Of a stretch of DNA of 49,320 nucleotides, positions 41,339 through 49,222 are shown piece by piece. Position 1 is the stretch's first letter. Every line of letters starts with the position of its first letter. A program made the position numbers and the translations under genes. This stretch comes from Faecalibacterium sp. UBA1819 (GTDB lineage: Bacteria; Bacillota; Clostridia; Oscillospirales; Ruminococcaceae), in contig DCEX01000024.1 in NCBI GenBank assembly GCA_002315015.1, positions 1-49,320 on the forward strand, in the 5' to 3' direction. Under the pieces are notes generated by a model. It ran no database searches. It worked only from the letters and a program-made list of their open reading frames with translations, and was not told the origin of the DNA.

Positions 41339-41905
41339 TTATCCCAAAATGATTTCGCCTTCGCTCGGGCCGCCTGCTGCGTTGCTCTCGTCGGTATCAA
41401 TGTGCATTGCAGTGGCAAATTTCTCGCTCACGCGGATAAACACGTCGTCAAACACCAGTTTTCTGCCGTTGCCGCCGCAGGAAACCTTCACAACGTCCTT
41501 ATCCTTCACGCCGGCTTTTTCAGCGTCAGCCGGAGTCATGTGGATGTGGCGTTTTGCGGCAATCACGCCTTCGGTCAGCTCAACCTCACCGGCAGGGCCA
41601 ACCAGCTTGCAGCCGGCCGAACCAGCGATGTCGCCGGACTCACGAACCGGTGCGGCAATGCCGATGCTGCGTGCATCGGTCAGGCTCAGCTCCACTTGAG
41701 AAGCGCTGCGAACCGGACCGAGGATGGAGACGTTTGCCAGCTCTTTCTTCGGGCCAACAACAGTCACGCGCTCGTTAGATGCAAACTGGCCGGGCTGAGA
41801 AAGCTCTTTTTTTACAGTCAGCTCGAAGCCCTTTCCGAACAGCGTTTCCAAATGCTCTTGGGTAACATGTACATGGCGAGCCGAGGTTTCAACTAAAACT
41901 TTCAT
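41339..41905 (-). CDS. pduL: Phosphate propanoyltransferase (PduL-type phosphotransacylase)
   Basis: The 188-residue protein exchanges CoA and phosphate on acyl groups. It has two beta-barrel halves, with ETSARHVHVTQEHLETLFG near the N-terminus and AAKRHIHMTPADAEKAGV in the second half; the paired H-x-H motifs bind zinc at the active site. AAAAAGGAG precedes the ATG. No microcompartment shell gene or encapsulation peptide is seen, so this is probably the cytoplasmic form that replaces Pta for acetyl-CoA/acetyl phosphate exchange. It may share a transcript with the helicase downstream. Confidence 0.93.
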   Translation of the reverse strand: MKVLVETSARHVHVTQEHLETLFGKGFELTVKKELSQPGQFASNERVTVVGPKKELANVSILGPVRSASQVELSLTDARSIGIAAPVRESGDIAGSAGCKLVGPAGEVELTEGVIAAKRHIHMTPADAEKAGVKDKDVVKVSCGGNGRKLVFDDVFIRVSEKFATAMHIDTDESNAAGGPSEGEIILG

Positions 41906-42004
41906 TTTCCAAACTCCTTTTTCTATGGGCAGCGCAGCTCGTGCGCGCTCTTTTGTAGCGGGGCGGCACAGCGGCCGTCCTTACTTCTATTTTAGCAACC
42001 CTTC

Positions 42005-42034
42005 TTGGAAACTGCAAGAGGTCTGTGCTATAAT
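42005..42034 (+). promoter_or_regulatory. SigA-type promoter of the uracil-DNA glycosylase gene
   Basis: TTGGAA (42005-42010) and TATAAT (42029-42034) are separated by 18 bases, with GGAGGG then preceding ATG 42066. Confidence 0.75.
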
Positions 42035-42065
42035 TTGAAAAAAGAAACACGGAGGGATGCTGTTT

Positions 42066-42638
42066 ATGGAGTTTGAAGCGCTGAAAGAAAGCTGTCTTGC
42101 CTGCCAAAAGTGCGGGCTGTGTGAAACAAGAAAGAACGTGGTGTTTGGCGAGGGGGTGCCCGATGCCGAGGTGATGTTCATTGGCGAAGGCCCCGGCCAA
42201 AATGAGGACGAACAGGGCAAGCCGTTCGTGGGGCGCTCGGGACAATTATTGGATCAATACCTGCACGCCATTCATCTCAGCCGCGAGAAAAATATCTTTA
42301 TTACCAATATTGTCAAGTGCCGCCCGCCGGAAAACCGCGACCCGCTGCCCGCCGAATGGGATGCCTGCATTCCGTACCTGCGCGAGCAGTTTCGCATTAT
42401 CCGGCCCAAAATCATCGTGTGTCTGGGGCGCATTGCGGCACAGCGGCTGATTCGCCCTGATTTCAGCGTGATGAAAGAGCATGGGCAGTGGGAGCTGAAA
42501 AACGGCACATGGTTTACCGCCACGCTGCACCCTGCGGCGCTGCTGCGCAATCCACGCAACAAACCGCTTGCGTTTGAAGATTACGTTGCCATCCGCACAA
42601 AAATTGAAGAAGTGTGTACACGCACCTACAACCAGTAA
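42066..42638 (+). CDS. Type-4 (Fe-S) uracil-DNA glycosylase
   Basis: The 190-residue enzyme removes uracil from DNA. Start 42066 suits GGAGGG better than ATG 42057, which abuts it. Motif 1 is [17 protein letters not shown], and the second motif is [10 protein letters not shown]13 and C16 (in CLACQKC), C85 ([12 protein letters not shown]) and C101 fit the four [4Fe-4S] ligands with the spacing of the family. Other Cys at 10 and 19 lie in the same loop. It protects against cytosine deamination. It begins a repair-rich stretch with recR and dnaX. Confidence 0.95.
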   Translation: MEFEALKESCLACQKCGLCETRKNVVFGEGVPDAEVMFIGEGPGQNEDEQGKPFVGRSGQLLDQYLHAIHLSREKNIFITNIVKCRPPENRDPLPAEWDACIPYLREQFRIIRPKIIVCLGRIAAQRLIRPDFSVMKEHGQWELKNGTWFTATLHPAALLRNPRNKPLAFEDYVAIRTKIEEVCTRTYNQ

Positions 42639-42733
42639 AATATCTCTTTGTAAAGAAAAATTCTTTTTCTGCAAGGTCGCCAGTAGCAAAATTCCTCTTT
42701 TGACATAGGATGGAAGCAAAAGGGGTGTTTTGT

Positions 42734-43831
42734 ATGGTGAAAAAGGCGGAATATTTTTTGGCAACACCAGCGCCATCCGGTTTTTGTGCGCTGTTTGAAC
42801 AGGCTTTTTTTGCGCCCGAGGAGGGCATGGTGATGCTGTTGAAAGGCAGTGCGGGAAGCGGAAAATCCACATTGCTCAAAAAAGCGGCAAACATGCTGGA
42901 GGATATGGGGCTAGAGGTGGAGCGCATTCGCTGTGCTTCTGCGCCGGACTCGCTGGACGGTATCCTTTGTCCGGCGGTAAAGCTGGCGGCGTTTGACGCA
43001 ACCGCGCCCCATGTCATCGAACCGATTTTGCCCGGTGCGTTTGAGCATATGGTCACGCTTTATGACACTGTTTGTGAAAACGAGCTGTGTGAACAGCGCG
43101 AGGTGCTTTGGTTTCACGAACAGGAAGCAAAAAAGTACCGGATGCGCGCTGTGCGGTACTTGACGGCGGCAGGCTGCTTGCTGGACGATACAGCCCGCAC
43201 GGCACGCTGCTGCACCGATGAGCCGAAAATCCTCCGCTGTGCCGCTTCTTTGGCAAAGCGTTATTTGACGGCGCCGGGCGGCACGGGCGAATGTGAAGTG
43301 CGTCTTTTGGATGCCATGACGCCGCAAGGGGTTGTCTGCTTGGAGCAAACGGTTTACGCTCTGGCGGATACCGTTGTAGCGCTGGAAGACGAGTGGGGCG
43401 CAGCTGCACCGGTGCTGATGGAGGCGCTGTGCCGCATGGCGACGTCGCAGGGGCTTGATGTGGTGGCGTGCCGCGACTGTTTTTCGCCCCAGCAGCAAAT
43501 CCGGCACTTAATCGTGCCGTCATTGAGGCTGGCTTTTGTGACAGTCGGCGGCGTTTATCCCGCGCCTTCGCGGGTGTCGCGCACCATTCACGCCAAGCGC
43601 TTCACCAATATGGACGGCATTCGCGCCCGCCGCAATCGGCTGCGGTTTAACCGCAAAAGCTGCCGCGATTTGCTGCTGCAAGCGTCTGAAATGCTGCGGG
43701 AAAGCGCTGCACACCATGCCGAGCAAGAGCGCATTTACACTCATGCCATGAAGGTGGAGGCGCTGGATGAGCGCACGCGGCAGGTGCTGGAATACCTGCG
43801 CAGTTATGCTGTGCAAAAAAAACGGGGGTAA
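42734..43831 (+). CDS. P-loop ATPase of unknown function
   Basis: The 365-residue protein has Walker A GSAGSGKS at 38-45. It contains two related halves, and the second ends ARRNRLRFNRKSCRDLLLQA. ATG 42734 follows AAAGGGG. Similar proteins of about this length are widespread in Clostridia and Bacilli, without known function. A clear second P-loop, which some relatives have, is not visible. The gene ends 80 bases before the SRP RNA. There is no signal peptide or membrane helix. Confidence 0.75.
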   Translation: MVKKAEYFLATPAPSGFCALFEQAFFAPEEGMVMLLKGSAGSGKSTLLKKAANMLEDMGLEVERIRCASAPDSLDGILCPAVKLAAFDATAPHVIEPILPGAFEHMVTLYDTVCENELCEQREVLWFHEQEAKKYRMRAVRYLTAAGCLLDDTARTARCCTDEPKILRCAASLAKRYLTAPGGTGECEVRLLDAMTPQGVVCLEQTVYALADTVVALEDEWGAAAPVLMEALCRMATSQGLDVVACRDCFSPQQQIRHLIVPSLRLAFVTVGGVYPAPSRVSRTIHAKRFTNMDGIRARRNRLRFNRKSCRDLLLQASEMLRESAAHHAEQERIYTHAMKVEALDERTRQVLEYLRSYAVQKKRG

Positions 43832-43875
43832 CACCGTACCTTTTGAAGCATACGGCGCAGACTGCAAACTTTTGC

Positions 43876-43904
43876 TTGCAATCTGCGCCGTTTTATATTA
43901 TAAT
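43876..43904 (+). promoter_or_regulatory. SigA-type promoter of the SRP RNA gene
   Basis: TTGCAA (43876-43881) and TATAAT (43899-43904) have 17-base spacing. It lies just after the ATPase gene and can serve the SRP RNA and possibly the dnaX operon. Confidence 0.8.
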
Positions 43905-43937
43905 GGAATCTGTTCACCGGACAGGGCGGAAAGTGTG

Positions 43938-44064
43938 CTGTTCGGCATGCAGAGGGCGGGCCCTGTGCGATGGAGCCCCGTGAACCGTGTCAGATGGGGA
44001 ACCAAGCAGCACTAAGCGACGGTTTCCATGCGCCACAGTTTTCCTGTCCTCTGTATGCCGAACC
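43938..44064 (+). ncRNA. ffs: Signal recognition particle RNA (small bacterial type)
   Basis: The conserved apical domain is present: GTGAACC, GTCAG, GGGAACCAAGCAGC and ACTAAGC (about 43980-44020), which binds Ffh. The ends pair over a long helix, TTCGGCATGCAGAGG with CCTCTGTATGCCGAA. The length of roughly 127 bases indicates the small form without an Alu domain; ends are accurate to a few bases. A GC-rich hairpin and T-run (about 44065-44105) follow. The place before dnaX is the usual one in Firmicutes. Confidence 0.9.
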
Positions 44065-44125
44065 GCATAACGGCGAAATTGCCGCGCCGTGTTCGGTTTA
44101 TTTTTTGTCAGGAAGGTGAGGGGCG

Positions 44126-45754
44126 ATGTACCGCGCGCTTTATCGAAAATGGCGTCCCGCCGCATTTCGGGATGTCGTCGGCCAGCAGGCGATTACGACG
44201 GCGCTGAAAAATCAGCTTTTGCACGATAAGGTAGCCCATGCCTATCTGTTTACCGGCACGCGCGGCACGGGCAAAACAACCTGCGCGAAAATTTTCGCGA
44301 AGGCGGTCAACTGCCCCAACCGAACAGATGCCGACCCTTGCAACGAGTGCGCTGTGTGCCGAGGCATTGACGATGGCAGCGTGCTGGACGTGGTGGAGAT
44401 TGACGCCGCATCCAACAACGGCGTGGATAATATCCGCGATTTGCGTGAAGAAACGGTTTATACGCCCAGCGAGGGGAAATATAAGGTATATATCATCGAC
44501 GAGGTTCACATGCTGTCCACAGCGGCGTTTAACGCCTTGCTGAAAACGATGGAAGAACCGCCGCCCCACGTCATTTTCATTTTGGCAACTACGGAAATCC
44601 ACAAGGTTCCGGCGACCATCCTTTCGCGCTGTCAGCGGTATGACTTTAAGCGCATTGCCGTCGAGGACATTCAAGCGCGGCTGTTGGAAGTGGCTGGCCA
44701 TGAGAACATTCAGCTGGACGAGCCCGCCGCCGGGTTAATTGCCCGCTTGGCGGACGGCGCCATGCGTGATGCGCTTTCCATTTTGGATACCTGCGCGGGC
44801 GTCAGCGAAAAGGTGGACGAAGCGCTTGTGCGTAAAATGGCCGGTGTGACGGACAGAAGCTATTTGTTTGAGCTGTCGGACGCGCTGGCGCGGCAGGATG
44901 CCGCGGCGGTTTTAACGCAGATTGCTTCGCTGCGGCAGGCTTCCGTTGATATGAAGCGTCTGTGTGATGAGTTGATTGTGCATTATCGCAACTTGATGCT
45001 GGCGGCGGTACCCGGCGCCCAGAATTTGCTCAGCGGCATCAGCCGTGAGGAGCAAGAGCAGTATGAACGCCACGCGCAGAATATTTCTGCCGCACAAGCC
45101 GTTCAGTGCATTAAAACGCTGTGCGCTGCACTAGATAAGATGGGAAAGGGCGTCGATGCACGCATTGAGCTGGAGCTGGCAGTATACGAGCTGTGTTACC
45201 CGACACCTGCCGTACAAGCTGCGCCCAGCCCGGCCGCTTCCACCGTTCACAGCGCACCGGCGGCATTTGCCGCAGCCCCGGCTGCTGCACCGCGCAGCGC
45301 CCAAGCCTTTGCTGCTTCGCCTGCTGCTGTCGCACCGGCTGTACAAAAAGCGCCTGTTGCTGCGCCGCAGACCTCGCCGGAACATTCCGCCGCTGTGAAC
45401 CAAGGGCAAGAAACACCGTTTGAGCCGTGGCTCAAGGTGTTGGAAGTGATGAAGGGAAAGGACAAGCTCCTTTCCGCCGCACTCAAGGACAGCCATGCTT
45501 ATTATGACGGCAAGCGCGTGCTGATTGACGGCAGCGAGCTGTTTTTGGAGTATATGCGAAAGAACGAGTTTTCCACAGAAATGGTGAAAAGCGTGCTGGA
45601 GCAGGTGACGGGCGTGCGTTATCCCATCGGCCCGTATAAGAAAAAAGCAAAACAGCCAACCATGAGCGAATCAACAACGGCTGACGCCACGCTCGAACAG
45701 CTGAGCAATGCGGGTGTTGACGTTGTTTATATCAATGAAACAAAAGGAGAGTAA
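44126..45754 (+). CDS. dnaX: DNA polymerase III gamma/tau subunit
   Basis: The 542-residue clamp-loader ATPase opens MYRALYRKWRPAAFRDVVGQ. Walker A is GTRGTGKT (44-51), and zinc ligands are C63, C72, C75 and C78. Walker B is VYIIDEVHML; sensor 1 is ILATTE; the Arg finger is in ILSRCQRYDFKR. Domain III is complete. An Ala/Pro-rich linker (about 365-425) precedes a C-terminal domain that may bind the polymerase, so this is a tau-like form. AAGGTGAGG precedes the ATG. It is followed by ybaB and recR, the conserved Firmicutes order. Confidence 0.97.
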   Translation: MYRALYRKWRPAAFRDVVGQQAITTALKNQLLHDKVAHAYLFTGTRGTGKTTCAKIFAKAVNCPNRTDADPCNECAVCRGIDDGSVLDVVEIDAASNNGVDNIRDLREETVYTPSEGKYKVYIIDEVHMLSTAAFNALLKTMEEPPPHVIFILATTEIHKVPATILSRCQRYDFKRIAVEDIQARLLEVAGHENIQLDEPAAGLIARLADGAMRDALSILDTCAGVSEKVDEALVRKMAGVTDRSYLFELSDALARQDAAAVLTQIASLRQASVDMKRLCDELIVHYRNLMLAAVPGAQNLLSGISREEQEQYERHAQNISAAQAVQCIKTLCAALDKMGKGVDARIELELAVYELCYPTPAVQAAPSPAASTVHSAPAAFAAAPAAAPRSAQAFAASPAAVAPAVQKAPVAAPQTSPEHSAAVNQGQETPFEPWLKVLEVMKGKDKLLSAALKDSHAYYDGKRVLIDGSELFLEYMRKNEFSTEMVKSVLEQVTGVRYPIGPYKKKAKQPTMSESTTADATLEQLSNAGVDVVYINETKGE

Positions 45755-45759
45755 ATCAT

Positions 45760-46098
45760 ATGAAAGCAAGACTTCCCGCAGGATTTGGAAAGCAAAATAT
45801 CAACCAGCTGATGCAGCAGGCACAAAAAGTGCAGGAAATTATGAAAGAGAAACAGGCCGAGCTGGAGGCAACAAATTATGACGTCACTTCCGGCGGCGGT
45901 ATGGTGCAGCTCACCATGAACGGCAAGCACGAAGTGGTCAGCATCAAAATCAATCCCGACGTGGTTCAGCCGGACGACATCGAAATGCTGGAGGACTTGG
46001 TTGCCGCCGCAGTAAACGAGGCCGTGCGTGTGGTGGACGAGGCTTCCGAAAATGAGATGAACGCCATCACTGGTGGTTTGAATATCCCGGGACTTTAA
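45760..46098 (+). CDS. YbaB/EbfC-family nucleoid-associated protein
   Basis: The 112-residue protein has the family core: QNINQLMQQAQKVQEIMKEK, a coiled helix, then GGGMVQLTMNGKHEVVSIKI and a C-terminal helix VAAAVNEAVRVVDEASE. YbaB/EbfC dimers bind DNA like tweezers and act in nucleoid structure and gene control. The gene sits between dnaX and recR, spaced five and 22 bases, which is the usual operon in bacteria. AAAAGGAGAG precedes the ATG. Confidence 0.95.
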   Translation: MKARLPAGFGKQNINQLMQQAQKVQEIMKEKQAELEATNYDVTSGGGMVQLTMNGKHEVVSIKINPDVVQPDDIEMLEDLVAAAVNEAVRVVDEASENEMNAITGGLNIPGL

Positions 46099-46120
46099 TG
46101 TACCGAAATGAGGCGCAGGA

Positions 46121-46720
46121 ATGGCGTATCAAGCAGCGCCGCTGGAGCGGCTGATTGAACAATTTGCAAAATTGCCCGGCATTGGGCGAAAAGGTGCAAC
46201 GCGCCTTGCGTACCAGGTGCTGGCGATGGACCGTGCGCAAGCGTTGGAGTTTGCGCAAGCCATCGAGCAGGCACATACAAAAATTCATCGCTGCCGCGTC
46301 TGCCAAAATTTTACCGAAAATGAAGTGTGTTCCATTTGTGCTGACGAAAACCGCGACAAAAGCACGATTTGTGTGGTGGAAACGCCGCGCGATGTCACGG
46401 CGTTTGAACGCACACGCGAATATCGCGGACTCTATCATGTGCTGCATGGGCTGATTTCTCCGATGGACGGTATCGGCGCAGAGCATTTGACGGTAAAAGA
46501 GCTTTTGGCACGGCTGACGGAAAGCGAAGTGAAAGAGCTGATTATGGCGACGAATCCCACCGTAGAGGGGGAGGCGACCGCCATGTATCTTGCGCGGCTG
46601 GTGAAGCCGTTTGGCATCAAGGTTACACGCCTTGCTTACGGCTTGCCCGTGGGCGGCAACTTGGAGTATGCCGACGAGGTGACGCTGGGACGCTCTTTGG
46701 CGAACCGCGGCGAGTTGTAA
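46121..46720 (+). CDS. recR: Recombination mediator RecR
   Basis: The 199-residue protein loads RecA at gaps with RecO (and RecF). The N-terminal helix-hairpin-helix reads LIEQFAKLPGIGRKGATRLA. The zinc finger is CRVCQNFTENEVCSIC. The Toprim domain has ICVVETPRDVTAFE and VKELIMATNPTVEGEATA. The C-terminal Walker-B-like end is RLAYGLPVGGNLEYADEVTL. It follows ybaB in the dnaX operon. Length and motifs are normal. Confidence 0.97.
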   Translation: MAYQAAPLERLIEQFAKLPGIGRKGATRLAYQVLAMDRAQALEFAQAIEQAHTKIHRCRVCQNFTENEVCSICADENRDKSTICVVETPRDVTAFERTREYRGLYHVLHGLISPMDGIGAEHLTVKELLARLTESEVKELIMATNPTVEGEATAMYLARLVKPFGIKVTRLAYGLPVGGNLEYADEVTLGRSLANRGEL

Positions 46721-46737
46721 GGCTCGACAAAAAGCGC

Positions 46738-46766
46738 TTGACTTTTGCGTGGAAAAAGCGTATTCT
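46738..46766 (+). promoter_or_regulatory. SigA-type promoter of smpB
   Basis: TTGACT (46738-46743) and TATTCT (46761-46766) are separated by 17 bases, and GAAAGGGG then precedes ATG 46796. Confidence 0.75.
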
Positions 46767-46795
46767 TATAGAACCTTTCGGAAAGGGGTGACAAA

Positions 46796-47263
46796 ATGGC
46801 CAAAAACGATGCAATTAAACAAGTGGCGGTGAACCGCAAGGCGCGTCATGACTATTTTGTCATCGAATCGCTGGAAGCGGGAATTGCCTTGGTGGGTACC
46901 GAGGTGAAAAGCGTCCGCACCGGTGAAGTGAACTTGAAGGATGCTTGGGTCGAGGTCGAAAACGGCGAGCTGTTTGTGTTGGGAATGCACATCAGCCCCT
47001 ATGAAAAGGGCAATATTTTCAACCGTGACCCCGTGCGTAAGCGCAAGCTTTTGGTGCATAAGCGCGAAATCCGCCACTTAGCACAGGAGAAAAAGCTGAA
47101 AGGATACACGTTAATTCCGCTTCAGCTTTATTTGAAGCAAGGGCGTGTTAAGCTGGAGCTTGGCCTGTGCAAAGGTAAAAAGCTGTATGATAAGCGGGCG
47201 GATATTGCCGAGCGCGACGCAAAGCGCGTGATGGATCGTGCGCTGAAAGAGCAGCGGCGCTGA
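46796..47263 (+). CDS. smpB: SsrA-binding protein SmpB
   Basis: The 155-residue protein binds the tRNA-like part of tmRNA and takes it to stalled ribosomes. It shows [60 protein letters not shown] and the C-terminal tail [20 protein letters not shown], which enters the mRNA channel. It lies 78 bases before the tmRNA gene, so both halves of trans-translation are together. Its stop codon falls in the loop of its terminator. Confidence 0.98.
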   Translation: MAKNDAIKQVAVNRKARHDYFVIESLEAGIALVGTEVKSVRTGEVNLKDAWVEVENGELFVLGMHISPYEKGNIFNRDPVRKRKLLVHKREIRHLAQEKKLKGYTLIPLQLYLKQGRVKLELGLCKGKKLYDKRADIAERDAKRVMDRALKEQRR

Positions 47264-47274
47264 GCGCCTTTTTT
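47256..47274 (+). terminator. Terminator of smpB, overlapping its stop codon
   Basis: GGCGC (47256-47260) and GCGCC (47264-47268) pair around TGA, the smpB stop codon itself, and six T follow. The last coding bases therefore double as the terminator stem. Confidence 0.8.
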
Positions 47275-47308
47275 AAAAGCCGGAGCTTCGGCACACAAAT
47301 TTGCTCAT

Positions 47309-47335
47309 ACAGTCTGTCTTTCCCCGGCAGACTGT
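47309..47335 (+). other. Hairpin just upstream of mature tmRNA
   Basis: ACAGTCTG and CAGACTGT form a perfect 8-bp stem that ends six bases before the tmRNA 5' end. It may shape the precursor leader removed by RNase P, or be a weak terminator remnant; no T-run follows. Confidence 0.4.
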
Positions 47336-47341
47336 CAATAT

Positions 47342-47691
47342 GGGGATGTAAAGGTTTCGACGGGGAGAGGAAAGCGAGAGCAGCGGGTAGTGTTCGGGGG
47401 ACACACTTTAAACTCCTCCAAAAAAATAGCTAACAACAATAAATTAGCTGTCGCTGCCTAATTATAGGCGGCTGTCCTGCCCACTCCGGCACCGTGTGGG
47501 GCCAGGGCATCATTGAGGTGCTGTACGTGAACAGCCCTAAGCTTTGCAGGCTGTCATGACTGAATGAAGCTACCAATGCACCGGCGTGTTTATCCGCTTG
47601 ATGCAAAGGGAATGTTGTAGATAAACTGCACCCGGAGATACTAGCGTGGACCTCTTTTCGGACACGGGTTCGACTCCCGTCATCTCCACCA
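47342..47691 (+). ncRNA. ssrA: tmRNA (one-piece), tag ANNNKLAVAA
   Basis: The 5' GGGGATG (47342-47348) pairs with CATCTCC (47681-47687) before ACCA, giving a seven-bp acceptor stem with encoded CCA. GGTTTCGAC and GGGTTCGACTCCCG are the tRNA-like D/T parts. The tag frame starts at the resume codon GCT 47429 and ends at TAA 47459-47461. It encodes A-N-N-N-K-L-A-V-A-A, a short Clostridia-type degradation tag. It rescues stalled ribosomes with SmpB, encoded just before. Confidence 0.97.
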
Positions 47692-47697
47692 GATGAA

Positions 47698-47727
47698 CCC
47701 CAGATGAACCCATTGGTTTGTCTGGGG
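47698..47727 (+). terminator. Terminator of tmRNA
   Basis: CCCCAGA-TG-AACC, loop CATT, GGTT-TG-TCTGGGG forms a stem with one internal mismatch, followed by TGATTTTAT. AGATGAACCC is present twice in tandem at the tmRNA end (47691-47710). Confidence 0.75.
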
Positions 47728-47792
47728 TGATTTTATGTCTATGACTTTTTTGCCCAAATTTAGAGTTGTAGTAAAAGAGAGTGGTTCTACCA

Positions 47793-48422
47793 ATGTCTAG
47801 AAGGAAAAAGAATAAAAAACAAGCGGAAGTAAAAAAGGAACAAGCTCCTATTGCTTCAAAATCGACCTCTATATGTTCAGAGGAATTAAAACAAATTATA
47901 GTTGCAGCTATTTTGGAAGCAGAAGAAATCAAGCAAACAAAAATTGCGCAACAGTATCAAAAAGAAAAAGAAGAATGGTCAAGGCTGTTTGGAGAAGAAG
48001 ATTATTCCGAGTTTCAAGGATTGCAGCGTATAAAGTTGGAGCTGCAATGCTTTGCAAGAGTAATTAAAAAAATAATTACAGTGAAAGATCGTGAAATAAA
48101 GGAAAGTTTTTGTTCCGAAAATATGATAAAAGCGATCATCATAGTGATCTTCTTATTCGCAGAGTACATAGCTTATTTTGGAACAATACTGTTTCTTTTA
48201 GGTGTATTCTACCAACTATCCGGTGATGCGGAAGGCTCAAAATGGCTTTCAGCTGTCTGGTTGGTGGTTGGCTTTTTTTCCTTTCTGGGGGCAAGGCTGT
48301 TTCGTACTATCAAAATTGAAATTAAAAAAATGGAAAATCGTGACAGATTGTTTGCACTCAGTGGGCATATTGTAGCTTTCGTTTCGATGATCATTGCGCT
48401 TGTCGCTTTGTTTAACAGTTGA
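47793..48422 (+). CDS. Membrane protein of unknown function beyond tmRNA
   Basis: The 209-residue product begins with a Lys/Glu-rich, coiled-coil-like soluble half (MSRRKKNKKQAEVKKEQ; KQTKIAQQYQKEKEEWSRLF). Three hydrophobic helices follow: AIIIVIFLFAEYIAYFGTIL, a second at about 148-168 and a last one at the C-terminus. ATG 47793 is preferred over GTG 47781 because AAAGAGAG lies at a better distance. The gene is AT-rich compared with smpB and recR. No family is recognised. Its place right after tmRNA, a common integration site, suggests an acquired gene. Confidence 0.55.
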   Translation: MSRRKKNKKQAEVKKEQAPIASKSTSICSEELKQIIVAAILEAEEIKQTKIAQQYQKEKEEWSRLFGEEDYSEFQGLQRIKLELQCFARVIKKIITVKDREIKESFCSENMIKAIIIVIFLFAEYIAYFGTILFLLGVFYQLSGDAEGSKWLSAVWLVVGFFSFLGARLFRTIKIEIKKMENRDRLFALSGHIVAFVSMIIALVALFNS

Positions 48423-48496
48423 AAATAATTTTTCTAAGCATTAGTGCAAGGTCAAAATGAGTTTGTTCGGCGAAAAAGTTTTCAAATGAACAGAGG

Positions 48497-48545
48497 AACA
48501 GGGCGTCCTGGCAAGCTGGCCGGGACGCCCTGTTAACTTTTTTCT
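48497..48545 (+). terminator. Strong terminator
   Basis: AACAGGGCGTCC-T-GGC pairs with GCC-G-GGACGCCCTGTT, followed by AACTTTTTTCTTTTTT. It closes the AT-rich membrane-protein unit. Confidence 0.92.
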
Positions 48546-48625
48546 TTTTTACTTTTCTAATTGCTATGGCGAGTGGATGCATATGGAATGAGATACCGTT
48601 TGTATCTCACAGTCATGAGGCATTT

Positions 48626-49222
48626 TTATCCAATAAAAGCATTGCGTTCGGGATGCATCATCCAGACGGCGCCGGTATGGGCGGGGTTGCTTTTTAAAAC
48701 ATGAGCCAACTCCTGTTCACCTCGGGCAGTTTCTCCCAATCCCAGACAGCCAAGCCCGATTAAAAAGCGGCAATGCAGTTTATTGCGTGTGGTGAGGTCT
48801 TCTTCAAAAAGCTGAAGCTCGGGAAGCGATACGGCAAAGTAGTCGATACGCACCTCGTCAAACAAATGGGTTTCGCCGTAGTCGACCAGCTGATGAAAGC
48901 ATTTTAAGGCTTCGCTATGACAGCCGAGCGCCTCGTGTGCAAGGCCGCGGTACAAAATCATATCGGCGGGCTGGTCGTTATAGTACATCGCGCCCGCAGG
49001 TGTGCTGTCGCCTTCGGCGGCTTTTTTAAAAGCGCTGTGTGCGGCAGTTTCGTCACCGAGTTTGCGCAGACAGACCCCTAAGAGATAATAGATGTCATTG
49101 TCCTTTTGCCCTTCCAGTTTGCCTTCTCCCAAATTGTGGGGGAATACAAGCGCTTGATGCAAAAGCGGCACAGCGTCGGTGAAACGGTTTTCAGCCATTG
49201 CATGGCGTGCCATATCTTGTCC
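48626..49222 (-). pseudogene. C-terminal stump of a DUF5107/TPR protein
   Basis: About 197 residues match the end of the large DUF5107 family: ARHAMAENRFTDAVPLLHQA, LVFPHNLGEGKLEG, DNDIYYLLGVCLRKLG, YYNDQPADMILYRGLAHEAL, HLFDEVRIDYFAVSLPELQL and FEEDLTTRNKLHCRFLIGLG. Family members are usually above 1000 residues, with a DUF5107 N-terminal part and TPRs, and often lie in carbohydrate loci. Here the N-terminal 80% is missing and replaced by recombinase sequence in another frame. ATG 49213 is the first possible start but has no ribosome site. I call it a truncated gene. Confidence 0.75.

Noticed and set aside
41266..41418. Longer N-terminus of the helicase from ATG 41418
   Set aside because: It would overlap the end of pduL and the hairpin after it; the TTG at 41265 has a good ribosome site.
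44126..45754. Programmed frameshift in dnaX as in E. coli
   Set aside because: I found no A AAA AAG site with a hairpin in the domain III to linker region; the full-length frame is intact.
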